Shown here piece after piece: positions 52,842 through 61,211 of a DNA stretch of 64,000 nt (position 1 is the first letter of the stretch; every line of letters begins with the position of its first letter). The notes beneath the pieces are model-generated. The model made no database searches and was not told where the DNA came from. It was given only the letters and a program-made list of their open reading frames with translations. Location: positions 582,715 through 646,714 of the forward strand of contig NZ_FNCG01000003.1 of assembly GCF_900100945.1 (NCBI RefSeq). Reading direction: 5' to 3'. Origin of the DNA: Mucilaginibacter gossypii (lineage in GTDB: Bacteria > Bacteroidota > Bacteroidia > Sphingobacteriales > Sphingobacteriaceae). Position numbers and translations under genes: made by a program.

Positions 52842-54173
52842 TTACACTTTCACTTCCCAACCCTTTTCATACTCCCTGCGCCAGAGCTTTTGAGCTTCGG
52901 GGTCATTTAAAATATGACCATTATTTGGATCGATATGCAATACACGATCAACGCGATATGAGATATTGCCTAATTGCGGCAATAGGGTTGATTTGAAACC
53001 GATCTCAATCGGGCAATTCAGTTTATCTGTTCCTCTTACCGAATCGACAAAGTTTTTCATGTGGAAGCCATCCAGTGCCTCCGTCGGGCTTACTTTGTTG
53101 GTGCCGTCGACTTTGGTGTCGTCTTTAACCTCTTTTACCAGTTTATTATCACCATCGTAAACCCGATAGCTGTTGCCACTATCATAAAACAGCGTGCCTT
53201 TATCGCCATAAAATACTACTCCCCTGCTTAATTTTTCAATATCAAAGCCGTTGCAACTGCGGCATTCCCATTCGGCGGCCGTATTATTGGGGAAATTGTA
53301 AAGGATATTTTGTGTGTCGGGTGTTTGCCAGTCGTCATTAAAATGGAAGCGGCCGCCTGTTGATACCACTTTACTCGGATAATCAACACCAAGGCCCCAG
53401 CGGATCACGTCCAACTCATGGGTACCATTATTCAGCGCCTCACCCGTGCCCCAGTTCCAAAACCAGTGCCAGTTATAATGGATCAGGTTATCCTGGTAAG
53501 GCCTTCTTGGCGCAGGGCCCTGCCATAAATCATAATTTAAATTGGCTGGCACCGGCACCTGTTTGCCTTTGCCTATGCTTGCACGATGATTGGTGTACCA
53601 GCCCTTTGCATAATAAGCACGACCGATTACCCCGTCATGCAGTTCCTTCACCATGGCCTGCACATTAGAGAATGAGCGACGCTGGCTGCCCATTTGCACC
53701 AGTCGTTTATACTTATTTGCTGCTTCAACAGCCATCTCTCCCTCGTGCGGATTATGACTGCAAGGCTTTTCTACATACACATGTTTGCCGGCCTGGCAGG
53801 CCATGATAGTTGCTGGAGCATGCCAGTGATCGGGCGGTGCAACCACTACTGCATCGAGATCCTTTATCTCCAGCATTTTGCGGATATCTGTTAATCCCTG
53901 CGGCTTTTTGCCTGTTTGCTTATAGATAGCATCAATCGTTTTAGCAACTACGTTTGCGTCAACATCGCAGATATAACCGATCTCTATATTGGGTAATTTG
54001 GCAAAGCTTTGAGCAAGGTATAGGCCCCGGCTGTTAGTGCCCATCATGCCTAATACTACTTTTTCATTAGGCGATCCTTTAAAAAATCCGGTGGCTTTTG
54101 ATAGTTGCGGCGCAAGCAGGAAACTTGTACCAGCTACGGCAGTGGATTGAATAAACTTTCTACGATTGATCAT
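52842..54173 (-). CDS. Gfo/Idh/MocA family oxidoreductase, exported (Tat-like signal)
   Basis: A 443-residue sugar-type dehydrogenase. The N-terminus MINRRKFIQSTAVAGTSFLLAPQ has the twin-arginine motif NRRKFIQ followed by a hydrophobic stretch, so it is probably exported folded with its NAD(P) cofactor. The Rossmann fold starts KVVLGMMGTNSRG, and the family motif is VYVEKPCSHN. The C-terminal domain contains HNWFWNWGTGE-like aromatic segments (HYNWHWFWNWGTGEALNNGTHELDVIRWG). It is followed by repeat DNA and the double DUF1080 gene. Substrate unknown; sugar or glycoside oxidation is likely. Confidence 0.9.
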   Translation of the reverse strand: MINRRKFIQSTAVAGTSFLLAPQLSKATGFFKGSPNEKVVLGMMGTNSRGLYLAQSFAKLPNIEIGYICDVDANVVAKTIDAIYKQTGKKPQGLTDIRKMLEIKDLDAVVVAPPDHWHAPATIMACQAGKHVYVEKPCSHNPHEGEMAVEAANKYKRLVQMGSQRRSFSNVQAMVKELHDGVIGRAYYAKGWYTNHRASIGKGKQVPVPANLNYDLWQGPAPRRPYQDNLIHYNWHWFWNWGTGEALNNGTHELDVIRWGLGVDYPSKVVSTGGRFHFNDDWQTPDTQNILYNFPNNTAAEWECRSCNGFDIEKLSRGVVFYGDKGTLFYDSGNSYRVYDGDNKLVKEVKDDTKVDGTNKVSPTEALDGFHMKNFVDSVRGTDKLNCPIEIGFKSTLLPQLGNISYRVDRVLHIDPNNGHILNDPEAQKLWRREYEKGWEVKV

Positions 54174-54312
54174 ATTCAAAACAGGTTAATTGGGTTGATA
54201 AGCGCGCCCCGGCGGACCGCCCCGCAAATTAGCTAAGTTTTGGAAAGGGCTAAAGCTATCCGGCCATTTTTTTATGAAGCAATTGTAATTTAACTGTTAC
54301 TTAATTGAACGG

Positions 54313-54396
54313 AAAGCTTAAGGCTGAAAGCGAAGATCGTTAACGTGAAATAATTTTGACAAGCAAATTGGCTTTAGGCTTTCAGCCCTAAGCTTT
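54313..54396. repeat. Inverted repeat upstream region of the oxidoreductase
   Basis: AAAGCTTAAGGCTGAAAGC (54313-54331) matches the reverse complement of 54378-54396 with one mismatch, separated by 46 bases. No coding frame is seen between 54180 and 54458. Confidence 0.55.
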
Positions 54397-54407
54397 AGCT
54401 TTTAAAG

Positions 54408-54431
54408 CAGAAAGCCCCTTTACAGGGGCTC
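54408..54431 (-). terminator. Terminator after the amidase gene
   Basis: AGCCCCT (54413-54419) pairs with AGGGGCT (54424-54430) around a 4-base loop. On the minus strand TTTC follows. It lies 29 bases after the stop at 54459. Confidence 0.65.
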
Positions 54432-54458
54432 CGGGAGTATTAATTTGCAAAACATGCT

Positions 54459-55277
54459 TTAAACGAGAGGTTGTATCGAAAACACATCGAGCTTTGAGGT
54501 TTGAAAATTACGTACACGTTTGTACACACCGTTGCCGTTGCTGCTTCCGTCGGTATTGGTATTTCCCTCAATGGTATCAAATAAATCGCCATGCACGCCA
54601 ATAACAATACCTGTATGTACCCAGTCGTTGGGTGTTTTCTGAACCAGGAAAATATCGCCGGGCCTTACTACAGCAGGATTAGCCCTTACTGTTGCAACAC
54701 GGCTTAACAAACCTTTATTAATGCCGGTAGTACCCACAGTATCGCAACTATAGGTTAGCGGCATAAGTGTACGAAAATCTTTTCCTAACTGGCTTGCGGC
54801 CTGGTCAATGATGGTTTGTACAAACCCCATACACCAAAACCACTCTGTTCCTTCATTATTATCCATATAGGCCCGCACCCAGGGACCGCAATTACTTTGC
54901 CCCTTAATGGTAAGTTCAAATGGTGCGTTACCTAAATGTTGAATAGCTGTATTCACAACCAATTCCCTTAAGCCGGTACCTGCTACCGGGCTTTTAAATG
55001 CTTTTATCATGGGTTGGCATAACTCACCGAAAACATTGCTGTCAACAATGCCGGTTTGCGGCAGGTTTTTTGCTTTTTGGAAATTCTTAACTGCTGTTTC
55101 GGTGCCCGGGCCAAAGCTACCGTCAATGCCTGTTGCTGTACCTGCCGAAGGATTGGTAACCGCATACAGGTTAAGCCAGCTTTGAATTTTACTTACTTCT
55201 TTTTGATTGTTTGAGGCACCGCCTTTTTGTTGGGTAGCCGATATAGCTATTTCTTTGAGGTATTGTTTTTTGATCAT
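54459..55277 (-). CDS. Peptidoglycan-binding domain protein with Cys/His (CHAP/TIGR02594-like) amidase domain
   Basis: A 272-residue protein with an N-terminal peptidoglycan-binding domain (about 24-90: VSKIQSWLNLYAV..., IDGSFGPGTETAVKNFQKAKNLPQTGIVD). A C-terminal cysteine peptidase-like domain (about 103-272) holds the nucleophile candidate Cys149 in WFWCMGFV, His221 in WVHTGIVIG and Glu237/Asn239 in TIEGNTN. The NCGPWVRAYM segment matches the NxGxxVxxY pattern of the family. No signal peptide is present, although both domains act on cell wall. No phage genes are adjacent. Likely role: peptidoglycan cleavage, by an unusual export route or as an effector. Confidence 0.82.
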   Translation of the reverse strand: MIKKQYLKEIAISATQQKGGASNNQKEVSKIQSWLNLYAVTNPSAGTATGIDGSFGPGTETAVKNFQKAKNLPQTGIVDSNVFGELCQPMIKAFKSPVAGTGLRELVVNTAIQHLGNAPFELTIKGQSNCGPWVRAYMDNNEGTEWFWCMGFVQTIIDQAASQLGKDFRTLMPLTYSCDTVGTTGINKGLLSRVATVRANPAVVRPGDIFLVQKTPNDWVHTGIVIGVHGDLFDTIEGNTNTDGSSNGNGVYKRVRNFQTSKLDVFSIQPLV

Positions 55278-55393
55278 AAAGGAAAGGTTTAATAGTGATA
55301 AGGTTTAGATATCGTAATAATGGATATTTCATTACCTTCAAAAGCAAAGCTAAAGCAATCATTACAACTATAACAGCGTACTGTTACGGGATT

Positions 55394-55435
55394 TAACAGG
55401 AAAGCTTACGTAGTTTTACGTAAGCTTTCCTGTTA
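55394..55435 (-). terminator. 19-bp perfect stem-loop after the second aldo/keto reductase
   Basis: TAACAGGAAAGCTTACGTA (55394-55412) pairs perfectly with 55417-55435 around a 4-base loop, 7 bases after the reductase stop. It is probably a terminator, though it lacks a long T run. Confidence 0.7.
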
Positions 55436-55442
55436 GTGATTT

Positions 55443-56474
55443 TTAATATTGTATCGGCAACGGCACCAGCTTTAAATTCTGGCGCTGGTGCCAGTATGGA
55501 TATATTGGGTCTACCTCGCTGGCGGCATCCAATTTTTTTACCTGCTCAACTGTCAAATTCCATCCTATTGCGCCGAGGTTTTGCTTAAGTTGCTCTTCGT
55601 TACGTGCGCCAATTACCAGGTTGGCAATAGTAGGCCTTTGCAGTAACCAGTTCAATGCTACCTGTGCCACAGATTTACCGGTTTCTTCAGCAACTTCGTC
55701 AAGCGCGTCAACAATATTGTATAAATGATCAAAATTTGTAGCCGGGCCATGGGCGCCGCCCTGCACGGTCCTCGAGTTTTCGGGGATTGGCTCTCCCCTC
55801 CTGAATTTGCCGCTTAGCTGGCCGGATGATAGCGGGCTCCAAACAATAGTGCTTACCTTCTGATCAATACCTAATGGCATCAGTTCCCATTCAAACTCGC
55901 GGTTAAGCAACGAATAATATGCCTGATGGGCTACATAACGGCTCCACCCATATCTTTCAGACACCGACAGTGATTTCATTAAATGCCAGCCCGAAAAATT
56001 GGAGCAGGCTATATAACGCACTTTACCGCTGGTAACCAAATCATCAAGTGCCCTTAATGTTTCTTCAACCGGGGTGTTCGCATCAAAGCCGTGCATATGA
56101 TAAATATCTATTCTATCGGTATTTAAACGACGAAGACTGTCTTCGGCCGATTTGATCAGGTGATAGCGAGACGAACCATAATCATTAACGCCCTGCCCCA
56201 TAGTAAACGTGGCTTTGGTTGAAATCAGCACTTCATTGCGGATGCCTTCCAGGGCCTTACCTAATATTTCTTCAGAAATGCCATGCGAATAAACGTTTGC
56301 GGTATCAAATAAGTTAACACCTGCATCAAGGCAAATATTTATTAGCTTCTTTGCCTCGTCAACCTGGGTATTGCCCCATGCTTTAAAAAACTCATTACCA
56401 CCGCCAAATGTGGCCGTGCCGAAACTTAATACCGGCACCCTTAAACCGGATGCGCCTAATTGTCTGTATTCCAT
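55443..56474 (-). CDS. Aldo/keto reductase
   Basis: A 343-residue soluble NAD(P)H-dependent reductase. The tetrad is visible as Asp and Tyr in FDTANVYSHG, Lys in ISTKATF and His in IDIYHMHGFD. LVIGARNEEQLKQNLGAIGW near the C-terminus binds the cofactor. It resembles the YajO/Tas-like and YghZ-like group more than the reductase at 4574. The substrate is unknown. It is transcribed alone, with a strong hairpin after it. Confidence 0.92.
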   Translation of the reverse strand: MEYRQLGASGLRVPVLSFGTATFGGGNEFFKAWGNTQVDEAKKLINICLDAGVNLFDTANVYSHGISEEILGKALEGIRNEVLISTKATFTMGQGVNDYGSSRYHLIKSAEDSLRRLNTDRIDIYHMHGFDANTPVEETLRALDDLVTSGKVRYIACSNFSGWHLMKSLSVSERYGWSRYVAHQAYYSLLNREFEWELMPLGIDQKVSTIVWSPLSSGQLSGKFRRGEPIPENSRTVQGGAHGPATNFDHLYNIVDALDEVAEETGKSVAQVALNWLLQRPTIANLVIGARNEEQLKQNLGAIGWNLTVEQVKKLDAASEVDPIYPYWHQRQNLKLVPLPIQY

Positions 56475-57117
56475 AGTTTAATGTTTTATGATGTAGCAGG
56501 CGGTAGCCTGTATTACAAATTTATGCGGAATGGTTGCTGGCAGGGATTTTTGCAAATCATAAGTTTGTCATTTATGGCCACGTGGCTGGAATTATTTTTA
56601 ATTGCCAATGAAAATCGCCAGCCTATTTCCCCAAAATTACAGGCTTTTGGCCTACTCCAATTACATAAACCAACCGGCCATTGTCCATCTCTTTCGGATT
56701 TTTGTCACTATAACCTCTGGGTGATCTGGACCGCCTGTCCATATTAGTTCAGCTTCCAAAAAAGGATTTTTTGGAAGCTTTTGCCGCATTCACCCCGCCA
56801 AATATTATTCAATTAGGATAAAAGGCGCTTTAAATGAATCATTTAGGGAGATTTCTGTTTTTAAATAAACCAATCAACTAACGGACTGATCCAATCCGTA
56901 CCTATTTCGCGCCAAAATAAAAAACACTTAGACTATCCTTGCTAAAAGTTTCTTAACGAATAACCTTCCTGAAATTACCGTTCTGATAACATTCATCTTA
57001 TAAAAAAAATTCGCCGCAAAGCCGCCGACCGGAAAATAACGGATTTGGCACAAGCCTCTATCGTATAACTAACCTTACCGTGTTGGGACACGCCAAACCG
57101 CATGTTAAATGCAACTT
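56475..57117. other. Gene-free interval before the FAD oxidoreductase
   Basis: In 643 bases only one small frame starts with ATG and has some length (56481-56747, plus, 88 residues); it has no recognisable family. A 13-bp perfect hairpin lies at 56751-56779. The rest shows no repeats or motif I can interpret. The final 60 bases contain GTGT-TGGG-ACAC, a short palindrome of unknown meaning. Confidence 0.55.
56751..56779. terminator. 13-bp perfect stem-loop in the gene-free interval
   Basis: AGCTTCCAAAAAA (56751-56763) pairs perfectly with TTTTTTGGAAGCT (56767-56779) around a 3-base loop and is followed by TTTT. It looks like a terminator, but no certain gene ends before it. Confidence 0.55.
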
Positions 57118-58038
57118 TTATTGCCATCTTAAAAATTCTTCTTCTATCATTGCATTATTTAATAATACTTCTGTTATATTCCCTGTTGATATAGCATATG
57201 ATACAGCACGAAGAGGATTGGTATTGTCTCCACAAGCGAATATATTATCTACTGTTGTTTTCTGAAATGCATCTACTTTGATAAGTCCCTGTTCTGTCAA
57301 TTCACAGCCCAATAATTCGGGAATTTTACAATGTTGTTCAAAAGGAGTTCTTGAATAGATAACTTTTAATTGAAAAGTGGAATTGTCTGAAAAAATTATT
57401 TCTTCAACTACTCCGTCTTTGTGTTTCAATGAGGTAATTTCCTTTTCAACTATTGAAATATTGTGTCTTTTGATTTCATCGGTTTGCTCTTGTGTCAATT
57501 CCGACTTTCCATTGGTAAATATGGTTAAATCATTTTTCCAGTTACGAATGAGTTGAGCCAAATGAAATGCAGCATATCCACTTACCAAAATCTCTGTTTT
57601 TTGATTCTTTACTTCATATCCGTGGCAATAGGGACAATGAAGTACTGTAATTCCCCAACATTCGGAAAATCCCTTAATGTTTGGCATGATGTCTTTTAAG
57701 CCTGTTGCAAAAACGAGTTTTTTAGCTGAAAATATTTTCCCTGATTGAGTTGAAATCTCAAAGCCTTTATCGGTTTTTGTTCTGCTAACGGCAAGGTCAG
57801 TTAAGAATTTTACTGTGTCGTATTTCAACACTTGTTTTTTTGCTTTTTCCGCAATAGCACTGGGTTTTTCTTCGTCTTGCGTAATGAAGTTGTGTGAATG
57901 AGGCGTTTGTCGGTTACAAGGCAAACCGCTGTCAATGATTAAAACATTTCTTAATGCTCTTCCCAAAGACATTGCTACTGAAAATCCTGCATAGCTTCCG
58001 CCAACTATGATTACGTCAAAACTTTTGTTATCTGCCAT
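57118..58038 (-). CDS. Thioredoxin reductase-like NAD(P)/FAD oxidoreductase
   Basis: A 306-residue flavoprotein of the two-domain thioredoxin reductase type. It shows FAD-binding VIIVGGSYAGFSVAMSLGRA, the dithiol pair Cys135-x-x-Cys138 in HCPYCHGYEVK and the C-terminal FACGDNTNPLRAVSYAISTG segment. The NADPH site (EILVSGYAAFHLAQLI) is diverged from the GxGxxA pattern, so it may not reduce thioredoxin. The gene is visibly richer in A and T than its neighbours (57121-57180 has 13 G or C in 60 bases) and starts 97 bases after the pump gene, suggesting separate acquisition. Confidence 0.88.
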   Translation of the reverse strand: MADNKSFDVIIVGGSYAGFSVAMSLGRALRNVLIIDSGLPCNRQTPHSHNFITQDEEKPSAIAEKAKKQVLKYDTVKFLTDLAVSRTKTDKGFEISTQSGKIFSAKKLVFATGLKDIMPNIKGFSECWGITVLHCPYCHGYEVKNQKTEILVSGYAAFHLAQLIRNWKNDLTIFTNGKSELTQEQTDEIKRHNISIVEKEITSLKHKDGVVEEIIFSDNSTFQLKVIYSRTPFEQHCKIPELLGCELTEQGLIKVDAFQKTTVDNIFACGDNTNPLRAVSYAISTGNITEVLLNNAMIEEEFLRWQ

Positions 58039-58134
58039 TTTGTTAAAATTTGAAAATGCTGTTAATGGAAAAGTTAATGCTAAAAAGCCCCTCTTGTTTA
58101 ATTAGTTCTCATCTTGATGTTTTTTTCGTTTCAG

Positions 58135-61100
58135 TCAATTGTTTTTGGATGTGTCGCTTTCCAAATATGGCGGAATCAATTTATACATCACCGGCGTTAC
58201 GATCCTTGAAAGTATGGTAGAACTGATCAACCCGCCAATTAATACAATCGCTAACGGTGCTATCAAAGGATTAGGATTCAGCGCAATCGGAAGTAAGCCG
58301 AAAATGGCGGTGATCGAAGTCAATACCACCGGAAGAAAACGGGTTTCGCCGGCCAAATTGATGGCCTCATCAATGCTGTGTCCTTCCAGACGTAGCTGGT
58401 TGGTAAAATCAACCAACAAAAGTGAGTTTTTAACCTGTATGCCTGACAGACCTATAAAACCAATAATGGATACCATTGACATTGGGTTGCCTGTCAGCAG
58501 TAACAGTACCACGCCACCAAGTATGCCTAAAGGTATGATCGACAGAACGATAATGATCCCTTTAAATGTTTTAAATTGTAACAGCAGCACGCCGACAAAG
58601 AGAAATGTGCTCAGTATGATCACAGACAGGAAGTTGCCGCCCAAAGCATCGCCTTCCGATTCCGCTTCTCCGGATAACTTGTAATAATAGCCCGGCGGCA
58701 TTTTTAATTTATTCAGTTCAGGAACAACCTCTTTCAGGATATCATTGGCCAAGACATGCTCTTTGGTTAAGGAAGTAACTTTTACAAAGCGCGATTTATT
58801 GAAATGGTTGATCGCCGTTGGCGACGTTTCAAACGAGATAGTAGCAATCTGGTTAACCAGCACCGGCGCGCCCTGTATGTTATTTACATACAAATCCTTC
58901 AGGGCATCCAGGTTCGAGAACTTGTTTCTGGGCAGGGTGATCACAACATTGCGCGAATCGCCCCGGTCATCAATATAATCGCCAACGGTTAATCCGGCCA
59001 CTGCCATCCTGACCACTTTGTCCACATCGCTGGTAAGCACGCCCAAGGTGCGGGCCTTCTCTTTGTCAATTTTTATTTTAACGTCCGATTTATAGGTATT
59101 CAACTCGTTATTAATGTAAAACGTGCCGGGATTTTTTTTCAGGATCTCCTCAACCTTAAAGGAAAGTTTCCGTAAGGTGTCCTGGTCTTCCCCAAATACC
59201 CTCACCACAATATTGGCTTCAATCGGGGTGCCCTGTTCAAAATCTTTAACTTCAATCCTTGCATAAGGAAAATCGTTGAATTTCTTTCTGAGTTGTTTGA
59301 TCAGATCCGTTTTCGATTTTGGACTTGCTTCTTCATCCAGCTGCACAAATACCTGGGCAAAATCAGGCTTTACATCCTGCTGATGTACGTTGTAATAGAT
59401 CTGTGGATTGCCTTTGCCCACGTTAGAGGTATAATAAACGATCTCTTTGTGCTTCTTCAATTCACCTTCTACCAGCCTGGTTACACGGTCGCTTTCGGGA
59501 ATATCCGCCTGCAGGGGCAGTTTGATATTGATCAGGAACATCGGCTTTTCAGAGGTGGGGAAAAGCTTAAAGCCGGTTTGTGTGAACAGGAAAAAAGCAA
59601 GCCCGCTTAAAGCCAATGAGATCCCGATAGTTGTTTTAGGCCACTTTAAGGCAAGCGGCATCACGCGGGCATAAGACCAGGTCAGGAAACGTTGCAGGTG
59701 TTTTAAAAAGAAGTTACCCTCGCCATGTGTATGGGTTTTGAGCATCCTGCTGCCCAGGAAGGGAACAAGCGTTAAGGCCACTATCATAGATGCCAAAACG
59801 CTGGTCATGACAGCCATAGGCAGGCTCCGAATAAATTCACCAGCCATATCGGGCAAAAAGGCAAGCGGCAAAAAAGCGACAACCAAGGTAGCCGTACAGC
59901 CTACAACCGCTATCCCTATCTGTTGCGTGCCTTTCAGGATAGCATCCATCCGGGAATGCCCCTCGCGGAGCCAGCGCTCAATATTCTCAACCACCACGAT
60001 ACTATCGTCCACCAGCAGTCCCAATGCTACCACAAGCCCTACGATACTGAGCTGATTTAGGGAATATCCCAATAAATTCATGGCAATGAGCCCCAGCGCC
60101 AAAGAAAGCGGTATAGAGATCATCACGATAAGCGATGCCCTGAACCCCAAAGGCAGTAAGGTAATGATCACTAAAACAATAGCTAATCCAAAATCAAAGC
60201 CCAAGTGGCCCAAGCGTTCAGAAACCATATTAGCCTGGTCGAAATTTTTAACAAGCCGGATGTTCTCGGGCAGGCTTTTGCTAAATTCATCCAGTACCGG
60301 TAAAAACTCTTTCTGCACGCTGGCTATATTCACGTTATCTTTCATCCCGGCAGTAACCAATACACAGCGGTGCCCGTTCAATCGGGTGATGTGATCGGCA
60401 ATGGCATCTTTGTAGCTCACATCGGCTACATCCTTCAGGTAAATGATCTTGCCATTGGCATTATAGATGACGGTATTGGCAACGTCATCAACGGTTTTGA
60501 ACTTACCGCTGGTTTTTACGTTGAATATCTTGCTGTCCAGGTTAATGCTGCCTCCCGGAATATCGGCGGCTTCGCTTTGTAAACTGCCTATCACTACATT
60601 GAGCGGTATTTTTAACTGGGCCAGTTTATCCAGCTGCATGTCGATACGAATCTCCTGCTCCGGCATGCCGAAATATTTGACATCCTTCAGGTTGGTAATC
60701 TTTTCCAAACGTGTTTTCAGGATGTCAGCTTTGTCCCGTAGTAATTTACCGGAAGCATTGTCTGATACCAGGGCAACCTGCAAGATCTTTACATCCGAAG
60801 AGGAAACCTTTTCTGTTTTGATCAGGTAAATATCCTTGGGCAACTCGCTGTTTTTTAAAGCATTGATCTCTGTAGAAATTTCCTGGTATTTGTTATCTAC
60901 ATCTACACCATATTTAAACTTTGGCTGGATAACCGCTACGCCGTCTTCAACTGTGGTCAATATCTTTTCGATGTTTTCCAATCCGTAAATCTTGTTCTCG
61001 ATAGGTTTTACCACCTGTTCTTCCATATCCTTCGGACTGGTACCGGGATAAATGACCGTAATGATGTATTGCGGAGGATGGGTGGTCGGATCTTCCGAAC

Positions 61101-61200
61101 GGGGCATGGTAAACAGCGTTAATACGCCGACTACAGCAACCAGCAAAAATATGATCAGTGTGAACTGGTAGTTCTTAACTGCGAAATTGGTAATTTTCAT
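58135..61200 (-). CDS. RND family efflux pump, inner-membrane subunit
   Basis: A 1021-residue AcrB/MexB-type transporter with twelve hydrophobic segments and two large periplasmic loops. The proton-relay Asp pair is in LGLLVDDSIVVVENIERWLREG of TM4. The N-terminus MKITNFAVKNYQFTLIIFLLVAVVGVLTLFTMPRSEDPTTHPPQ and the C-terminal IIGFIGLSGIQVKNSLLLVDFTNQLRLEGHS segment are typical. It exports drugs, solvents or other toxic compounds with the adaptor and TolC protein encoded just upstream. The substrate cannot be inferred. It ends the operon. Confidence 0.94.
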   Translation of the reverse strand: MKITNFAVKNYQFTLIIFLLVAVVGVLTLFTMPRSEDPTTHPPQYIITVIYPGTSPKDMEEQVVKPIENKIYGLENIEKILTTVEDGVAVIQPKFKYGVDVDNKYQEISTEINALKNSELPKDIYLIKTEKVSSSDVKILQVALVSDNASGKLLRDKADILKTRLEKITNLKDVKYFGMPEQEIRIDMQLDKLAQLKIPLNVVIGSLQSEAADIPGGSINLDSKIFNVKTSGKFKTVDDVANTVIYNANGKIIYLKDVADVSYKDAIADHITRLNGHRCVLVTAGMKDNVNIASVQKEFLPVLDEFSKSLPENIRLVKNFDQANMVSERLGHLGFDFGLAIVLVIITLLPLGFRASLIVMISIPLSLALGLIAMNLLGYSLNQLSIVGLVVALGLLVDDSIVVVENIERWLREGHSRMDAILKGTQQIGIAVVGCTATLVVAFLPLAFLPDMAGEFIRSLPMAVMTSVLASMIVALTLVPFLGSRMLKTHTHGEGNFFLKHLQRFLTWSYARVMPLALKWPKTTIGISLALSGLAFFLFTQTGFKLFPTSEKPMFLINIKLPLQADIPESDRVTRLVEGELKKHKEIVYYTSNVGKGNPQIYYNVHQQDVKPDFAQVFVQLDEEASPKSKTDLIKQLRKKFNDFPYARIEVKDFEQGTPIEANIVVRVFGEDQDTLRKLSFKVEEILKKNPGTFYINNELNTYKSDVKIKIDKEKARTLGVLTSDVDKVVRMAVAGLTVGDYIDDRGDSRNVVITLPRNKFSNLDALKDLYVNNIQGAPVLVNQIATISFETSPTAINHFNKSRFVKVTSLTKEHVLANDILKEVVPELNKLKMPPGYYYKLSGEAESEGDALGGNFLSVIILSTFLFVGVLLLQFKTFKGIIIVLSIIPLGILGGVVLLLLTGNPMSMVSIIGFIGLSGIQVKNSLLLVDFTNQLRLEGHSIDEAINLAGETRFLPVVLTSITAIFGLLPIALNPNPLIAPLAIVLIGGLISSTILSRIVTPVMYKLIPPYLESDTSKNN

Positions 61201-61211
61201 AACGGTAGTCT

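Noticed and set aside
52654..52860. 68-residue minus-strand frame
   Set aside because: It is made of the composite repeat (52737-52830) and the start of the DUF1080 gene in another frame, with no protein-like features.
56481..56747. 88-residue plus-strand frame in the gene-free interval
   Set aside because: No family, unusual composition and no clear ribosome-binding site; only the hairpin after it argues for it, which is not enough.
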